Assembly: GCA_934444485.1 (NCBI GenBank)
Contig: CAKSCN010000003.1
Span: forward strand, 1 to 51,394
Length of the DNA stretch: 51,394 nt
Direction of reading: 5' to 3'
Origin: an uncultured Eubacteriales bacterium
GTDB taxonomy: Bacteria; Bacillota; Clostridia; Oscillospirales; CAG-382
Every line of letters starts with the position of its first letter. The stretch's first letter is position 1. Below the pieces are notes generated by a model that had not been told where the DNA came from, searched no databases, and saw only the letters and a program-made list of their open reading frames with translations. Position numbers and translations under genes: made by a program. Positions 24,869-32,910 of this stretch are shown here, in pieces.

Positions 24869-25639
24869 TCACTGTCTCTCGCCGAAAAGAAGTCTTCCCG
24901 GACGAATGACATCAGCACCATTCAGAATTGCCTCACGGTAGTCACCGGACATCCCCATCGACAATATCCGCATAATACCACTATGCACATTACTATTATG
25001 GTCTAATTTTGATGATATGTCAAGTGCTAATTGCTTAACATTTTGAAAATAATTAGGAAAAGAACTGTTGCCTTCGGATTTTACGGCGAAATTCGGGTCA
25101 TTTACGCTGATATAATCGATTTTCGGCGGTATTGCCATAAGGCCGCACAGCTCAAGTCCCGGCATATCGAGCATACTTTTCGCAAGGGGAAGAACCTCCT
25201 CCGGGAGAACTCCGGATTTTGACTGTTCCCGTCCGATGTTCACCTCGATGAGAACCTTCATCACTTTTCCTATCTTCTCACAGCGGCGGTTTATCTCCTC
25301 GGCGAGCTTTTCGCTGTCAACCGAGTGAATCATGTCAACCTTGTCCGCAATGTACTTCACCTTGTTTGTCTGGAGTTTGCCGATAAAGTGGAGAGTGAGT
25401 CGCTCTTTGTCGATGTAATCGTACTTTTCGAGAAGCTCCTGAACCCTGTTTTCGCCCATGTTGAATATTCCGCATTCCGGCAGGAGGTTTATCCTCTCGG
25501 GAGGCACGGTTTTTGTGGCGGCGACTACCGTTATATCCTCCGGTTTTCGCCCGGAAAGCACTGCGGCGTCGGCAACGTCGGCTTTTAGTCTTGCGGCGTT
25601 GTCAAAGAGAGCGTCATGTGCGGGAGGTATGTCGCTCAT
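24869..25639 (-). CDS. ylmE: YggS/YlmE family PLP-binding protein
   Basis: Protein of 256 residues, an alanine-racemase-like barrel that binds pyridoxal phosphate. The PLP lysine is Lys43 in VVAATKTVPP; other conserved parts are HFIGKLQTNKVK, HSVDS, LIEVNIGREQSKSG and LSMGMSGDYREAI. It keeps PLP and amino-acid pools in balance. The segment encoded by about 24955-25080 (NYFQNVKQLALDISSKLD) is about 31% GC, compared with about 50% in the rest of the gene, although the protein remains homologous, which suggests a converted patch. AAGGAAG precedes the start. Confidence 0.93.
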   Translation of the reverse strand: MSDIPPAHDALFDNAARLKADVADAAVLSGRKPEDITVVAATKTVPPERINLLPECGIFNMGENRVQELLEKYDYIDKERLTLHFIGKLQTNKVKYIADKVDMIHSVDSEKLAEEINRRCEKIGKVMKVLIEVNIGREQSKSGVLPEEVLPLAKSMLDMPGLELCGLMAIPPKIDYISVNDPNFAVKSEGNSSFPNYFQNVKQLALDISSKLDHNSNVHSGIMRILSMGMSGDYREAILNGADVIRPGRLLFGERQ

Positions 25640-25701
25640 AAAATCACTTCCTTAAATAATATATGTATCGTTCATATACGGCGGCCTGTGCGCCGAACAC
25701 G

Positions 25702-26976
25702 TCATTCTATGATTTTGCCCTCGTAGAGGTCTTTACCGGAAACGACGACCTTGTCGTAGAGCGAGAGTCTTTCGCTGTCCGATACCTTCGGTTTGCCGTC
25801 CGCACCGAGATAGCTTTCCGTTCCGGCGTCAATTATGTAGTAGTCGTTCGACTCGCACAGCTCCTCTGCGTACTTGAACTTTATAGCATTTCCCGAGAGT
25901 ATGTACACGCCCTTTTTGCCGTCGATAACACGTATTGCGGATTTTCGCACTCCGAGACCGGTGTAGCGTTTCTTGACGACCTCTATTTCCTGCTTGCGGG
26001 TGTAATTGAAGCCCTGCGGCATATACTTTGTGCAGAACACGAGAACCGCTTCGTTTCCGTCGGTCTCTGCTATAATGCGCTCGAGAGTCATTGAAATTTC
26101 TGCGTTTCCCGAACTCGGAAAGATTATCGGATATTCGTCTCCGACCTCAAAATCGGCGATGTCCTTTTTCTCTCTGCGGCAGAGTATGCGCCACTTGAAG
26201 TCGGTGATTATTTTTCCTGCGGCGCTCTCGGCGGACTTTGTATCAGGTGATGTACTTATCATTTCGTCAAAGTCCGAGGTTGTCATTCCGGAGAGCTTTT
26301 CAGGGGAGAAGATGCTTTCGTAGCCGTCAACGTTTCCCGAAAAGTAGCCGGTCTTTTTTGAATAGATGCGCTTCGGCACACCCTCAAGTGAACCTTGGAG
26401 GGAAAGCTTTTCGGCTTCAAGCTCGGCAATTTTATCGTCGAACGACGACTCTCCGCCCGTCATGAGCTTTCGGCGGTTCATATTGACGAGAATGTCGTCG
26501 GTGAGAGCCTCCGCACGGGAGATTGAGTTTGTTGCGGTGTGGTAGAGAATGTCAATAAGTCCCGACTCTATCTTTTCGTCAACCCTCGCAATGTCGGTGA
26601 CAAAGCTTCCCGATTCGGTAACGCTCTTCGAGAGAGTTGCTATTTTGTCGTCGATGTCCTTAATCTTCTGCTCGGTCTCCGAGTCGTTTTCTCCGCTGTA
26701 TACCGAAAAGAGAACGCTTCCGACCGAAACCCTGTCGCCCTCAGAGACTGCCGGAACCACAATGCCGCTTTCCGAAAGCTCGACCGTTTCCTCCGAACGC
26801 ATGACGTAGCCGTCGGTGTTGAACGAGTCCTCGAGTGTCACTTTCATCGCAGGCTCTGTCTCTATCGGCTTTGAAAAGTTGCGTGTCAGGTGTATTATTA
26901 CGTATACCGCTATTCCGACGCACAAAAGAGCAATTCCGATATCCTTAAAAATCGCCGTGAGCTTCGTTTTTGTCAT
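25702..26976 (-). CDS. HlyD-like membrane-anchored protein
   Basis: Protein of 424 residues. One N-terminal membrane helix (IGIALLCVGIAVYVIIHL, about residues 13-30) anchors an extracellular part. A lipoyl/biotinyl-like segment (GYVMRSEETV, SGIVVPAVSEGDRVSVGSVL) comes first, then a coiled coil and a second beta-rich region, as in HlyD-type adaptor proteins. No transporter partner is adjacent. Similar proteins occur beside sepF in other Clostridia, so an envelope or division role is possible; this is inference. It starts four bases after the miaA stop, with its GGAGG inside miaA, so the two are coupled. Confidence 0.8.
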   Translation of the reverse strand: MTKTKLTAIFKDIGIALLCVGIAVYVIIHLTRNFSKPIETEPAMKVTLEDSFNTDGYVMRSEETVELSESGIVVPAVSEGDRVSVGSVLFSVYSGENDSETEQKIKDIDDKIATLSKSVTESGSFVTDIARVDEKIESGLIDILYHTATNSISRAEALTDDILVNMNRRKLMTGGESSFDDKIAELEAEKLSLQGSLEGVPKRIYSKKTGYFSGNVDGYESIFSPEKLSGMTTSDFDEMISTSPDTKSAESAAGKIITDFKWRILCRREKKDIADFEVGDEYPIIFPSSGNAEISMTLERIIAETDGNEAVLVFCTKYMPQGFNYTRKQEIEVVKKRYTGLGVRKSAIRVIDGKKGVYILSGNAIKFKYAEELCESNDYYIIDAGTESYLGADGKPKVSDSERLSLYDKVVVSGKDLYEGKIIE

Positions 26977-26980
26977 GCTT

Positions 26981-27958
26981 TTACTTCACCTCCGTAAAAC
27001 CGTCTTCAAGAAAACGTTTCAAAGCCTCCTCGGCAGCCGAGAAAAGCTCGTCTTTGTTTTCGTATTCGTCAACATTTAAGCGCAGCGCGTCTTTTCTGCG
27101 TGAAAACCACGTCATCTGCCTCTTTGCGTACCGCCTCGACTCGCGCTTGAGAACCTCCGTGCATTCTTCGAGGGTCGCTTCGCCTCCGAAATACGGGATA
27201 AACTCCTTGTAGCCTATCGCCGCACCTGCCGTCGGCGTGTACATGAGTCCTTCTCCGATAAGTCTTTTCGCTTCGTTCAAAAGTCCGGACTCAATCATCC
27301 TGTCAACCCGTGCGTCTATTCTGTCGTAGAGCTTCTGTCTGTCGGCGAAACCGAGGACTATAACAAGTGCGGAATATCTGCTTCCTTTGAGAAGCGAACG
27401 CCGCTTTTGCTCGGTCGGCGTTATCCCCGACGAACGGTATATCTCTATCGCACGGATAACACGCTTGACGTTTGCCGGGTGAATTTCCTCTGCGGCGACA
27501 GGGTCGATATCCCGAAGAATCCCGTGCAGCTTCTCTCTGCCGTCCTCTTCATCGGCGACTGCCGCAAGCTCTTCACGAAGCCCCGGGAGGTTGTCGTATT
27601 CGCCGAAATCAAGCCCCGAGAGGAAAGAGTCGAGGTAGAGTCCCGTGCCTCCGCAGAATATCGGAAGCTTTCCCCGTGCGGTTATGTCTTTCACCGCTTC
27701 CTCGGCGAGATTTACGTAGTCGGACACGGAAAAGCTCTCGGAAATGTCGAACACATCCGTCAGATGATGAGGAATGCCGTGTGCCTCGTCTGTGGTTATC
27801 TTCGCCGTGCCTATGTCCATGCCCCGGTAGAGCTGCATAGAGTCGCACGACACAACCTCGCCGTCAAAGCACTCTGCGAGTTTCACCGCGAGAGCCGTCT
27901 TTCCCGACGCCGTGGGACCTGCAACGGAAACAACCTTTTCTTTTTTCGTTTCGTCCAC
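26981..27958 (-). CDS. miaA: tRNA dimethylallyltransferase
   Basis: Protein of 325 residues, GTG start after GGGAGGG. It has the P-loop GPTASGKT (residues 14-21), SCDSMQLYRGMDIGTAK, and the family blocks PHHLTDV and FCGGTGLY. MiaA adds an isopentenyl-derived group to A37 of tRNAs that read codons beginning with U. A consensus promoter lies about 50 bp upstream, so this is the first gene of the leftward cluster. Confidence 0.96.
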   Translation of the reverse strand: MDETKKEKVVSVAGPTASGKTALAVKLAECFDGEVVSCDSMQLYRGMDIGTAKITTDEAHGIPHHLTDVFDISESFSVSDYVNLAEEAVKDITARGKLPIFCGGTGLYLDSFLSGLDFGEYDNLPGLREELAAVADEEDGREKLHGILRDIDPVAAEEIHPANVKRVIRAIEIYRSSGITPTEQKRRSLLKGSRYSALVIVLGFADRQKLYDRIDARVDRMIESGLLNEAKRLIGEGLMYTPTAGAAIGYKEFIPYFGGEATLEECTEVLKRESRRYAKRQMTWFSRRKDALRLNVDEYENKDELFSAAEEALKRFLEDGFTEVK

Positions 27959-28005
27959 CGTTTCCGTCCCTCCCTGCCGGTATGTGTTTCATTCTGTAAA
28001 CATAT

Positions 28006-28034
28006 ATTATATACCGCAGTGAGGATTTTATCAA
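28006..28034 (-). promoter_or_regulatory. Promoter of the miaA-ylm cluster
   Basis: On the minus strand TTGATA (28034-28029) and TATAAT (28011-28006) are 17 bp apart. It heads a run of at least seven leftward genes. Confidence 0.8.
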
Positions 28035-28082
28035 GCGGTGAATTGTAACATTTATAAAGAACCGTGCAAAATGTCTCCGCAC

Positions 28083-28109
28083 CCCACTCTTTAATTGTCA
28101 ATCGTCAAT
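28083..28109. repeat. Short heptamer repeat copy
   Basis: One CCCACTC unit (28083-28089) is followed by TGTCAAT and CGTCAAT (28096-28109). It is a short version of the array 85 bp further on. Between them lies a hairpin, GAAAAGC GAA GCTTTTC, near 28169-28185. Confidence 0.75.
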
Positions 28110-28194
28110 CGGTGAAACTTTCTGTGTTCTCGCACCGCCTCAAAATTCGCACTAAACAATTCAACGAAGAAAAGCGAAGCTTTTCCACCATAAC

Positions 28195-28263
28195 TCCACT
28201 CTCCACTCTCCACTCTTTAATCGTCAATTGTCAATCGTCAATTATCAATTGTCAATCGTCAAT
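28195..28263. repeat. Heptanucleotide repeat arrays
   Basis: Three perfect TCCACTC units (28195-28215), a 6-base linker, then six YGTCAAT units (28222-28263), one of them TATCAAT. The order is opposite to that at 11951-12032. The region between the miaA promoter and the next promoter (28035-28322) contains no gene, only these repeats and the hairpin. Confidence 0.9.
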
Positions 28264-28322
28264 CCACAATCGCCCGGCGGACACATACGCACGCCGAAAA
28301 TGTAACAATTTGCGCAAAAGCC

Positions 28323-28351
28323 TTGATTTTCGTCGGATTTTGTGATATACT
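28323..28351 (+). promoter_or_regulatory. Promoter of the FIVAR/beta-lactamase-like gene
   Basis: TTGATT (28323-28328) and TATACT (28346-28351) with a 17-bp spacer. It begins about 60 bp after the heptamer array. Confidence 0.8.
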
Positions 28352-28407
28352 GCAAATTAATGTTGTTTTACGTAAAAATATACTTAAAAGGAAAGGTGTT
28401 ACTTACA

Positions 28408-29895
28408 GTGAAAAGAACACTTCTCGTTATTGCCGTCATGCTTTCGGTGCTGGGTATTCTCTGCTCGTGTTCGCATACGGACGGTGATTTTTCATCGACG
28501 CTCATAAAGCGCATTCCGTCGGAGGACGGCGACGCCGAAAAAGCGGACGCATCGTCGGACGAACCTCTCGTCTGGGCGGATAAAACCTACCTCTACGCCG
28601 TCATTGATGACTGCGGAAAGTACAAGGAGGAGGATTACACGAAAACCTCCTACGCCGCATTCGAGAAAGAGGTCGAAAAAGCACGTGCGGTTGCGGCGGA
28701 CGATACCGTCGAGCAGGAGGAAGCTGACAGCACGGCGCATGAGCTTGCGGAGGCGTATAAGCTTCTCATGAAGCGCGCCGATTTCAGCAAGACCGAAAAG
28801 CTTCTCGAACGTCTTGAAAAGCTTGACCGTTCGTGCTACACGGAGTCGGCTCTCGGATACCTTGACGAAGCGGTCGAAAAGGCGAAAGAGATGATAGATC
28901 CCGACTCGTCGCAGAAAACCTCGGACGAAGCGTTCGACCTTCTCTCCGAAGCGGTTCACAACCTTGCCTGCAAGCCCGTCGAGAGCGGCGAAAAGGGAAA
29001 GTACGTCAACAGAAGCGTGTTCCCCTCAAGAGGCGACGGCACGGAATTTGAAATGAGCGAGGCTACAGAGAAAAAGTTTTCGTCGGCGGCAACGTCGAGA
29101 CTCGGCATGGGATATTTCGTCCTCGACCTCGAGACCGGCGCAAACCTCACCTTCAACGCCGACATTCCGCAGTTTCAGGCAAGCACGGCAAAGGCGCAGT
29201 TCTGCCTTTATATGTACAGCCTTATCGACTCCGGAAAAGCGTCGTTTGATGATGAGCTCGAATACAAGGAAAAGCACTATTCCGTCGGCTCCGGCGAGAT
29301 AAAGAACACTCCGTTCGGCTCGAAATACAAGCTGAGCTACCTTATCAACCGCGCACTCACCATAAGCGACAACTGTGCTTTTCACATGATGGTCGATAAC
29401 TACGACTACCGTGAGTACAACAAATTCATAAAGGCTCTCGGCTGCAAGTATGCCGGCGAGGTCCTCCCGGGAGCGCACTTCGGTTCGTCGAGTCCCCGTG
29501 ACACGATAAAAATCTGGACGGAGATTTACACCTACACACGCTACGGCGCAAACGGCGAGCAGTTCAGAGGATACCTCGAGGAATCGGCGTACAACTCGGT
29601 GGGAGAGGGAATACCCGAGTACGACGTTGCGCACAAATCCGGCTGGACGTCGGCGCAGTTCAACGACTTTGCGATTGTCTACGCTCCGCACCCGTACCTC
29701 GTTGTGACATATCTTCCCGTCGTTGACGGCTCGGAGAGAAAGCTTGTTACGAAATTCTCGGACGCAGTGAACGACGTTCTGAGCGAGTACCACGACTACA
29801 TTTACGCCGACGACGAATTCTTCCTGCACACGCTTGAAGAGAATGACGGCGGCGAAGATGCCCAAAAAACAGATAAAGAAAGCAAAAAGCAATAA
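28408..29895 (+). CDS. FIVAR/beta-lactamase-like lipoprotein
   Basis: Protein of 495 residues, GTG start 11 bases after AAAGG. A lipoprotein signal (LLVIAVMLSVLGILCSC) would anchor it outside the membrane. Two FIVAR-like helical repeats follow (about 62-126 and 130-192), a domain found in cell-wall-bound and sugar-binding proteins. The C-terminal domain is class-A beta-lactamase-like, with all three serine-enzyme motifs: STAK (Ser259, Lys262), SDN (320-322) and KSG (410-412). I see no omega-loop E-x-x-L-N motif, so it may act as a peptidoglycan carboxypeptidase or another serine hydrolase, not as a true beta-lactamase. It is followed by a dockerin protein 93 bp downstream. Confidence 0.88.
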   Translation: MKRTLLVIAVMLSVLGILCSCSHTDGDFSSTLIKRIPSEDGDAEKADASSDEPLVWADKTYLYAVIDDCGKYKEEDYTKTSYAAFEKEVEKARAVAADDTVEQEEADSTAHELAEAYKLLMKRADFSKTEKLLERLEKLDRSCYTESALGYLDEAVEKAKEMIDPDSSQKTSDEAFDLLSEAVHNLACKPVESGEKGKYVNRSVFPSRGDGTEFEMSEATEKKFSSAATSRLGMGYFVLDLETGANLTFNADIPQFQASTAKAQFCLYMYSLIDSGKASFDDELEYKEKHYSVGSGEIKNTPFGSKYKLSYLINRALTISDNCAFHMMVDNYDYREYNKFIKALGCKYAGEVLPGAHFGSSSPRDTIKIWTEIYTYTRYGANGEQFRGYLEESAYNSVGEGIPEYDVAHKSGWTSAQFNDFAIVYAPHPYLVVTYLPVVDGSERKLVTKFSDAVNDVLSEYHDYIYADDEFFLHTLEENDGGEDAQKTDKESKKQ

Positions 29896-29988
29896 TTAAC
29901 AATTTGTTTACTGTGTATTAACCGCACGTAATTCCCGCAATGTTATACTTGAGACGGAAAGTATTTACCTGCGAAAGGAAGAATTACA

Positions 29989-30771
29989 ATGAAAAAGACA
30001 CTTCGCATTTTTTCGGCGGCTTTGACTCTCATGCTCGTGATGACCTCGTTTGCAGCTTTTGCCGCAGAGAACTACACGGCTGACAAAACCGGAAGATTTA
30101 CCGTAACCTACACCGAAGGAACCGCCGGTGAGTTTTACTCCCTTGTCATAGTCGAGGGCGACTACGTCGGCAAGGAGGCTCCCGCTTTCGACGAGAGCAA
30201 CATAATCTACATAGACCAGGTCACGGCAGGCACAAACGGTTACGCCGAGTTTGCGTCGTTCTCTCCCATGAGAGAGGTTGTCGGCACGGTATACCTCGGC
30301 GGCACAACCCTCGAAGCACCCATCGTTCTCGGTACGGTTTCGTCCGAGAGACCCGAGTTTGTCTTTGACGATAACGGCGTTGTTATTGAGTACAACGGAC
30401 TTGCAAAGAATGTCGTCGTTCCCGAGGGTGCGAAGAAGATAAAGGACGCAAGCGTGTTCGAGGGCAAGGGCATTGAGACGGTCAGAATGCCGGTTTCCAT
30501 TGAGGAAGTACTTACGGGTCTTGAAGGCGTAAGACAGTACTATTCCGCAAAGTCGGGACTTGCGTTTGACGAGACGCTCCTCGGTGAGAGCTATTTCATC
30601 ATAGGCGACCTCAACAACGACGGCAAGGTAGATGCGCAAGACCTCAAGGCGTTCCTCGAGAACCGTGCAAAGGGCGAAGCACCTGCGGACGAGATTCAGT
30701 CCGACTACAACGGCGACGGCAAAACCTCGCTTGCGGACGGCTCGGACATGATGAAGGATATCGCAGAGTAA
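29989..30771 (+). CDS. Secreted dockerin-containing protein
   Basis: Protein of 260 residues. A signal peptide (MKKTLRIFSAALTLMLVMTS, cut near AFAAEN) directs export. Residues about 30-200 are beta-rich and match no family I know. Residues 206-260 form a type I dockerin: two calcium-binding loops (DLNNDGKVDAQD and DYNGDGKTSLAD), each followed by a helix. Dockerins bind cohesins, two of which are encoded 5 kb downstream. The protein is probably a non-catalytic subunit of a cellulosome-like complex; its N-terminal role is unknown. AAAGGAAG precedes the ATG. Confidence 0.85.
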   Translation: MKKTLRIFSAALTLMLVMTSFAAFAAENYTADKTGRFTVTYTEGTAGEFYSLVIVEGDYVGKEAPAFDESNIIYIDQVTAGTNGYAEFASFSPMREVVGTVYLGGTTLEAPIVLGTVSSERPEFVFDDNGVVIEYNGLAKNVVVPEGAKKIKDASVFEGKGIETVRMPVSIEEVLTGLEGVRQYYSAKSGLAFDETLLGESYFIIGDLNNDGKVDAQDLKAFLENRAKGEAPADEIQSDYNGDGKTSLADGSDMMKDIAE

Positions 30772-30782
30772 TACGTTTATCG

Positions 30783-30820
30783 CACCGCAGGGAAAACGAA
30801 AAATCTCTGCGGTGGTTTTG
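30783..30820 (+). terminator. Terminator after the dockerin gene
   Basis: CACCGCAG (30783-30790) pairs perfectly with CTGCGGTG (30807-30814), followed by GTTTTGTG. It separates the dockerin gene from the hydrolase operon. Confidence 0.65.
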
Positions 30821-30862
30821 TGTGATTGCAGTACGCACTGCGTACCCGAAAGGAGATTTGAG

Positions 30863-32038
30863 ATGTATTTATCAAAGGAAGAATGGCTCGAAAAGAACAG
30901 ACAAAACGACGACACGGAGAACCGTCTTTTGGAGCTTGCCTACACAACGCTCATGAACAACGTCTACGAACCCGAGGGCTATCCGTGGAGTCCTTACCGC
31001 TGTATAAGCCCCGGACGAAAGCTCCCCAGAACGAACGGAAGCTTCACCGGCGTCTGGAACTGGGACTCGGCGTTTCATGCGGTCGGCGTTTCACGCTGGG
31101 ACACGGCTCTCGCACGTGAGGCGCTTCTCGGCTTCATGCAGTACCAAAGGGAGGACGGACTTTTCCCCGACGTCATGTTTGAAAACGGAAAGCTTGTAAA
31201 TGAGTTTTCAAAGCCTCCGGTTCTCGCATGGGCGTGCGTGACCGTTTACAAGAGGGATAAAGACATAGACTTTCTCAAAAAGGTTTACCCCATGTTCGTG
31301 AAAAACGAGGAGTACTGGGTGAAGAACCGCACCGTCGGAGGACTTCTGCACTACGATTCCGATGACAAGGGAAGCCCCGATTACGAGCTTCACGTAAGAT
31401 ACGAGTCCGGCTGGGACAATTCGGTGCGCTGGGATAAGTCGATTGCCGATATGTGGGCGGTTGACCTCAACTGCTTCATGGTGATGAACTACCGTGCGCT
31501 CGGATTCATGGCGAATGAGCTGTCGCTTGCGGACGACGCAAAGAAGTGGGCGGAGAAGGAAAATGCGCTTGCAAAGCTTATAAACGAGAAGCTTTGGGAC
31601 AGCGAAAAGCACTACTACGCCGACGCAAATCTTTCCTCCGGCGAGGTGTCCGACGTGCTGACTCCGGCGTCGTTCATGCCGCTGTACATAGGAATTGCAC
31701 CGTGTGAGCGTGCGGAATGCATGGCGGAGATTGCTAAGACGAGATTCTGCGGAAAGATGCCCACCGTTTCGTTCGACAACCCCGAATTTTCCAACGATTA
31801 CTGGAGAGGCTCGACGTGGCTCAACGTCGCATACTTCGCCGCAAAGGGACTAAAGGATTACGGCTTTGAGGTTGCGGACGAAATAAAGAAGTCGATACTT
31901 GCGATGTGCGCAAAGGACAAAGAGCATATCTTCGAGAACTACGACTCAAAGCTTGAAAAGGGACAGTACTGCGACCATTTCAGCTGGAGCAGTGTTTTTA
32001 TAATCGAGTTTATACTCAATTTTGGCAATAAGGAGTGA
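30863..32038 (+). CDS. GH63/GH37-like glycoside hydrolase
   Basis: Protein of 391 residues, start at 30863 after AAAGGAG. No signal peptide, so cytosolic. It has an (alpha/alpha)6-barrel with motifs of trehalase (GH37) and GH63 enzymes, the latter including mannosylglycerate hydrolases: TGVWNWDSAFHAVGVSRWD near residue 60, ESGWDNSVRWD near 180 and DYWRGSTWLNVAYF near 310. These place it with inverting glycosidases acting on short alpha-linked sugars or sugar-glycerates. The exact substrate is not evident. It is followed after 5 bp by an SGNH hydrolase, so the two likely process one decorated sugar. Confidence 0.83.
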   Translation: MYLSKEEWLEKNRQNDDTENRLLELAYTTLMNNVYEPEGYPWSPYRCISPGRKLPRTNGSFTGVWNWDSAFHAVGVSRWDTALAREALLGFMQYQREDGLFPDVMFENGKLVNEFSKPPVLAWACVTVYKRDKDIDFLKKVYPMFVKNEEYWVKNRTVGGLLHYDSDDKGSPDYELHVRYESGWDNSVRWDKSIADMWAVDLNCFMVMNYRALGFMANELSLADDAKKWAEKENALAKLINEKLWDSEKHYYADANLSSGEVSDVLTPASFMPLYIGIAPCERAECMAEIAKTRFCGKMPTVSFDNPEFSNDYWRGSTWLNVAYFAAKGLKDYGFEVADEIKKSILAMCAKDKEHIFENYDSKLEKGQYCDHFSWSSVFIIEFILNFGNKE

Positions 32039-32043
32039 ATTTT

Positions 32044-32682
32044 ATGAACCACAACTGCAAACTCGAACATTTTGAATGGGTAAACGTATGGCACGACCAC
32101 ACCAACCTTACCCCCGAGGAGGAGGCTTCAAGCCGCAGACTTCTCTTCATCGGCGACTCCATAACCAACGGCATGAGACAGTTCCTCCCGGCAATGCTCC
32201 GTGAGAAGTACACCGCCGCTCCCCTCAACGTCGATTTCATGACAACCTCCAAGGGTATCGACAACCCCGACCTCATCCGTGAGCTTGACTACATGACAAA
32301 GGACTACAGGTACGACTTCGTACAGTTCAACAACTGCCTCCACGGCTTCTCCGTGAACGAAGAGGACTACGAGACCTACTACAATGAAGCCGTCGGTTTC
32401 CTCATAAAGAGAGTCGGTGCGGATAAGCTCGCTCTTATGCTCGGCACGCCCCTTTCGGTGAACGGCAACCCTGCCGAGTACGGCAACGGAAACGAAAGAG
32501 TAAAGGCTCGCAACGAGGCCGTAAAGCGCATCGCCGAAAAGCACGGACTCCCCGTCAATAACCTCTACGACGTCGTGTTCGGCAAAGCCGATATCCGTGC
32601 GAACGACGGCTACCACTACAACGAGGACGGCTACGAGCTTCTTGCCGATAAATGCTCGGATTTCGCCGTATCGAAGCTTTAA
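32044..32682 (+). CDS. SGNH/GDSL-type esterase
   Basis: Protein of 212 residues without signal peptide. Block I is FIGDSITNG (nucleophile Ser39) and the C-terminal block is DGYH (Asp188, His191). SGNH enzymes remove acetyl or other acyl groups, often from sugars. AAGGAG lies at 32028-32033, inside the end of the GH63-like gene, so the two are translated together. It is probably a carbohydrate deacetylase; the substrate is unknown. Confidence 0.88.
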   Translation: MNHNCKLEHFEWVNVWHDHTNLTPEEEASSRRLLFIGDSITNGMRQFLPAMLREKYTAAPLNVDFMTTSKGIDNPDLIRELDYMTKDYRYDFVQFNNCLHGFSVNEEDYETYYNEAVGFLIKRVGADKLALMLGTPLSVNGNPAEYGNGNERVKARNEAVKRIAEKHGLPVNNLYDVVFGKADIRANDGYHYNEDGYELLADKCSDFAVSKL

Positions 32683-32698
32683 GATAACTTCTTTCATG

Positions 32699-32732
32699 GG
32701 GGCTCGGCTGTCCGGGCCTCTTTTCCTTTTTT
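32699..32732 (+). terminator. Terminator of the hydrolase-esterase operon
   Basis: A 9-bp stem (32699-32707 with 32712-32720, two G-T pairs) with loop CTGT is followed by TTTTCCTTTTTT. Confidence 0.8.
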
Positions 32733-32804
32733 GTGCAAGGTTTACAAAATTCGGGGGTGAAAATTGTGCAAATGCTAAAATCTCAAAATGTTAAGCAAAT
32801 TGTG

Positions 32805-32833
32805 TTGATTATCACGGAGAAACGTGGTATAAT
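32805..32833 (+). promoter_or_regulatory. Promoter of the solute-binding protein gene
   Basis: TTGATT (32805-32810) and TATAAT (32828-32833), spacer 17 bp. Transcription would start near 32840, giving a leader of about 70 bases. Confidence 0.85.
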
Positions 32834-32910
32834 GTAGCTTAGCTTAAAGTTGCATTTTGCAAAAACGGCGGTTTCCGTCGCCGTTCACACCGTTAGGAGG
32901 AAAAACTGTA

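Noticed and set aside
11951..28263. Tandem repeats considered as a CRISPR array
   Set aside because: The repeats are 7 bp with no unique spacers, and no cas gene is present.
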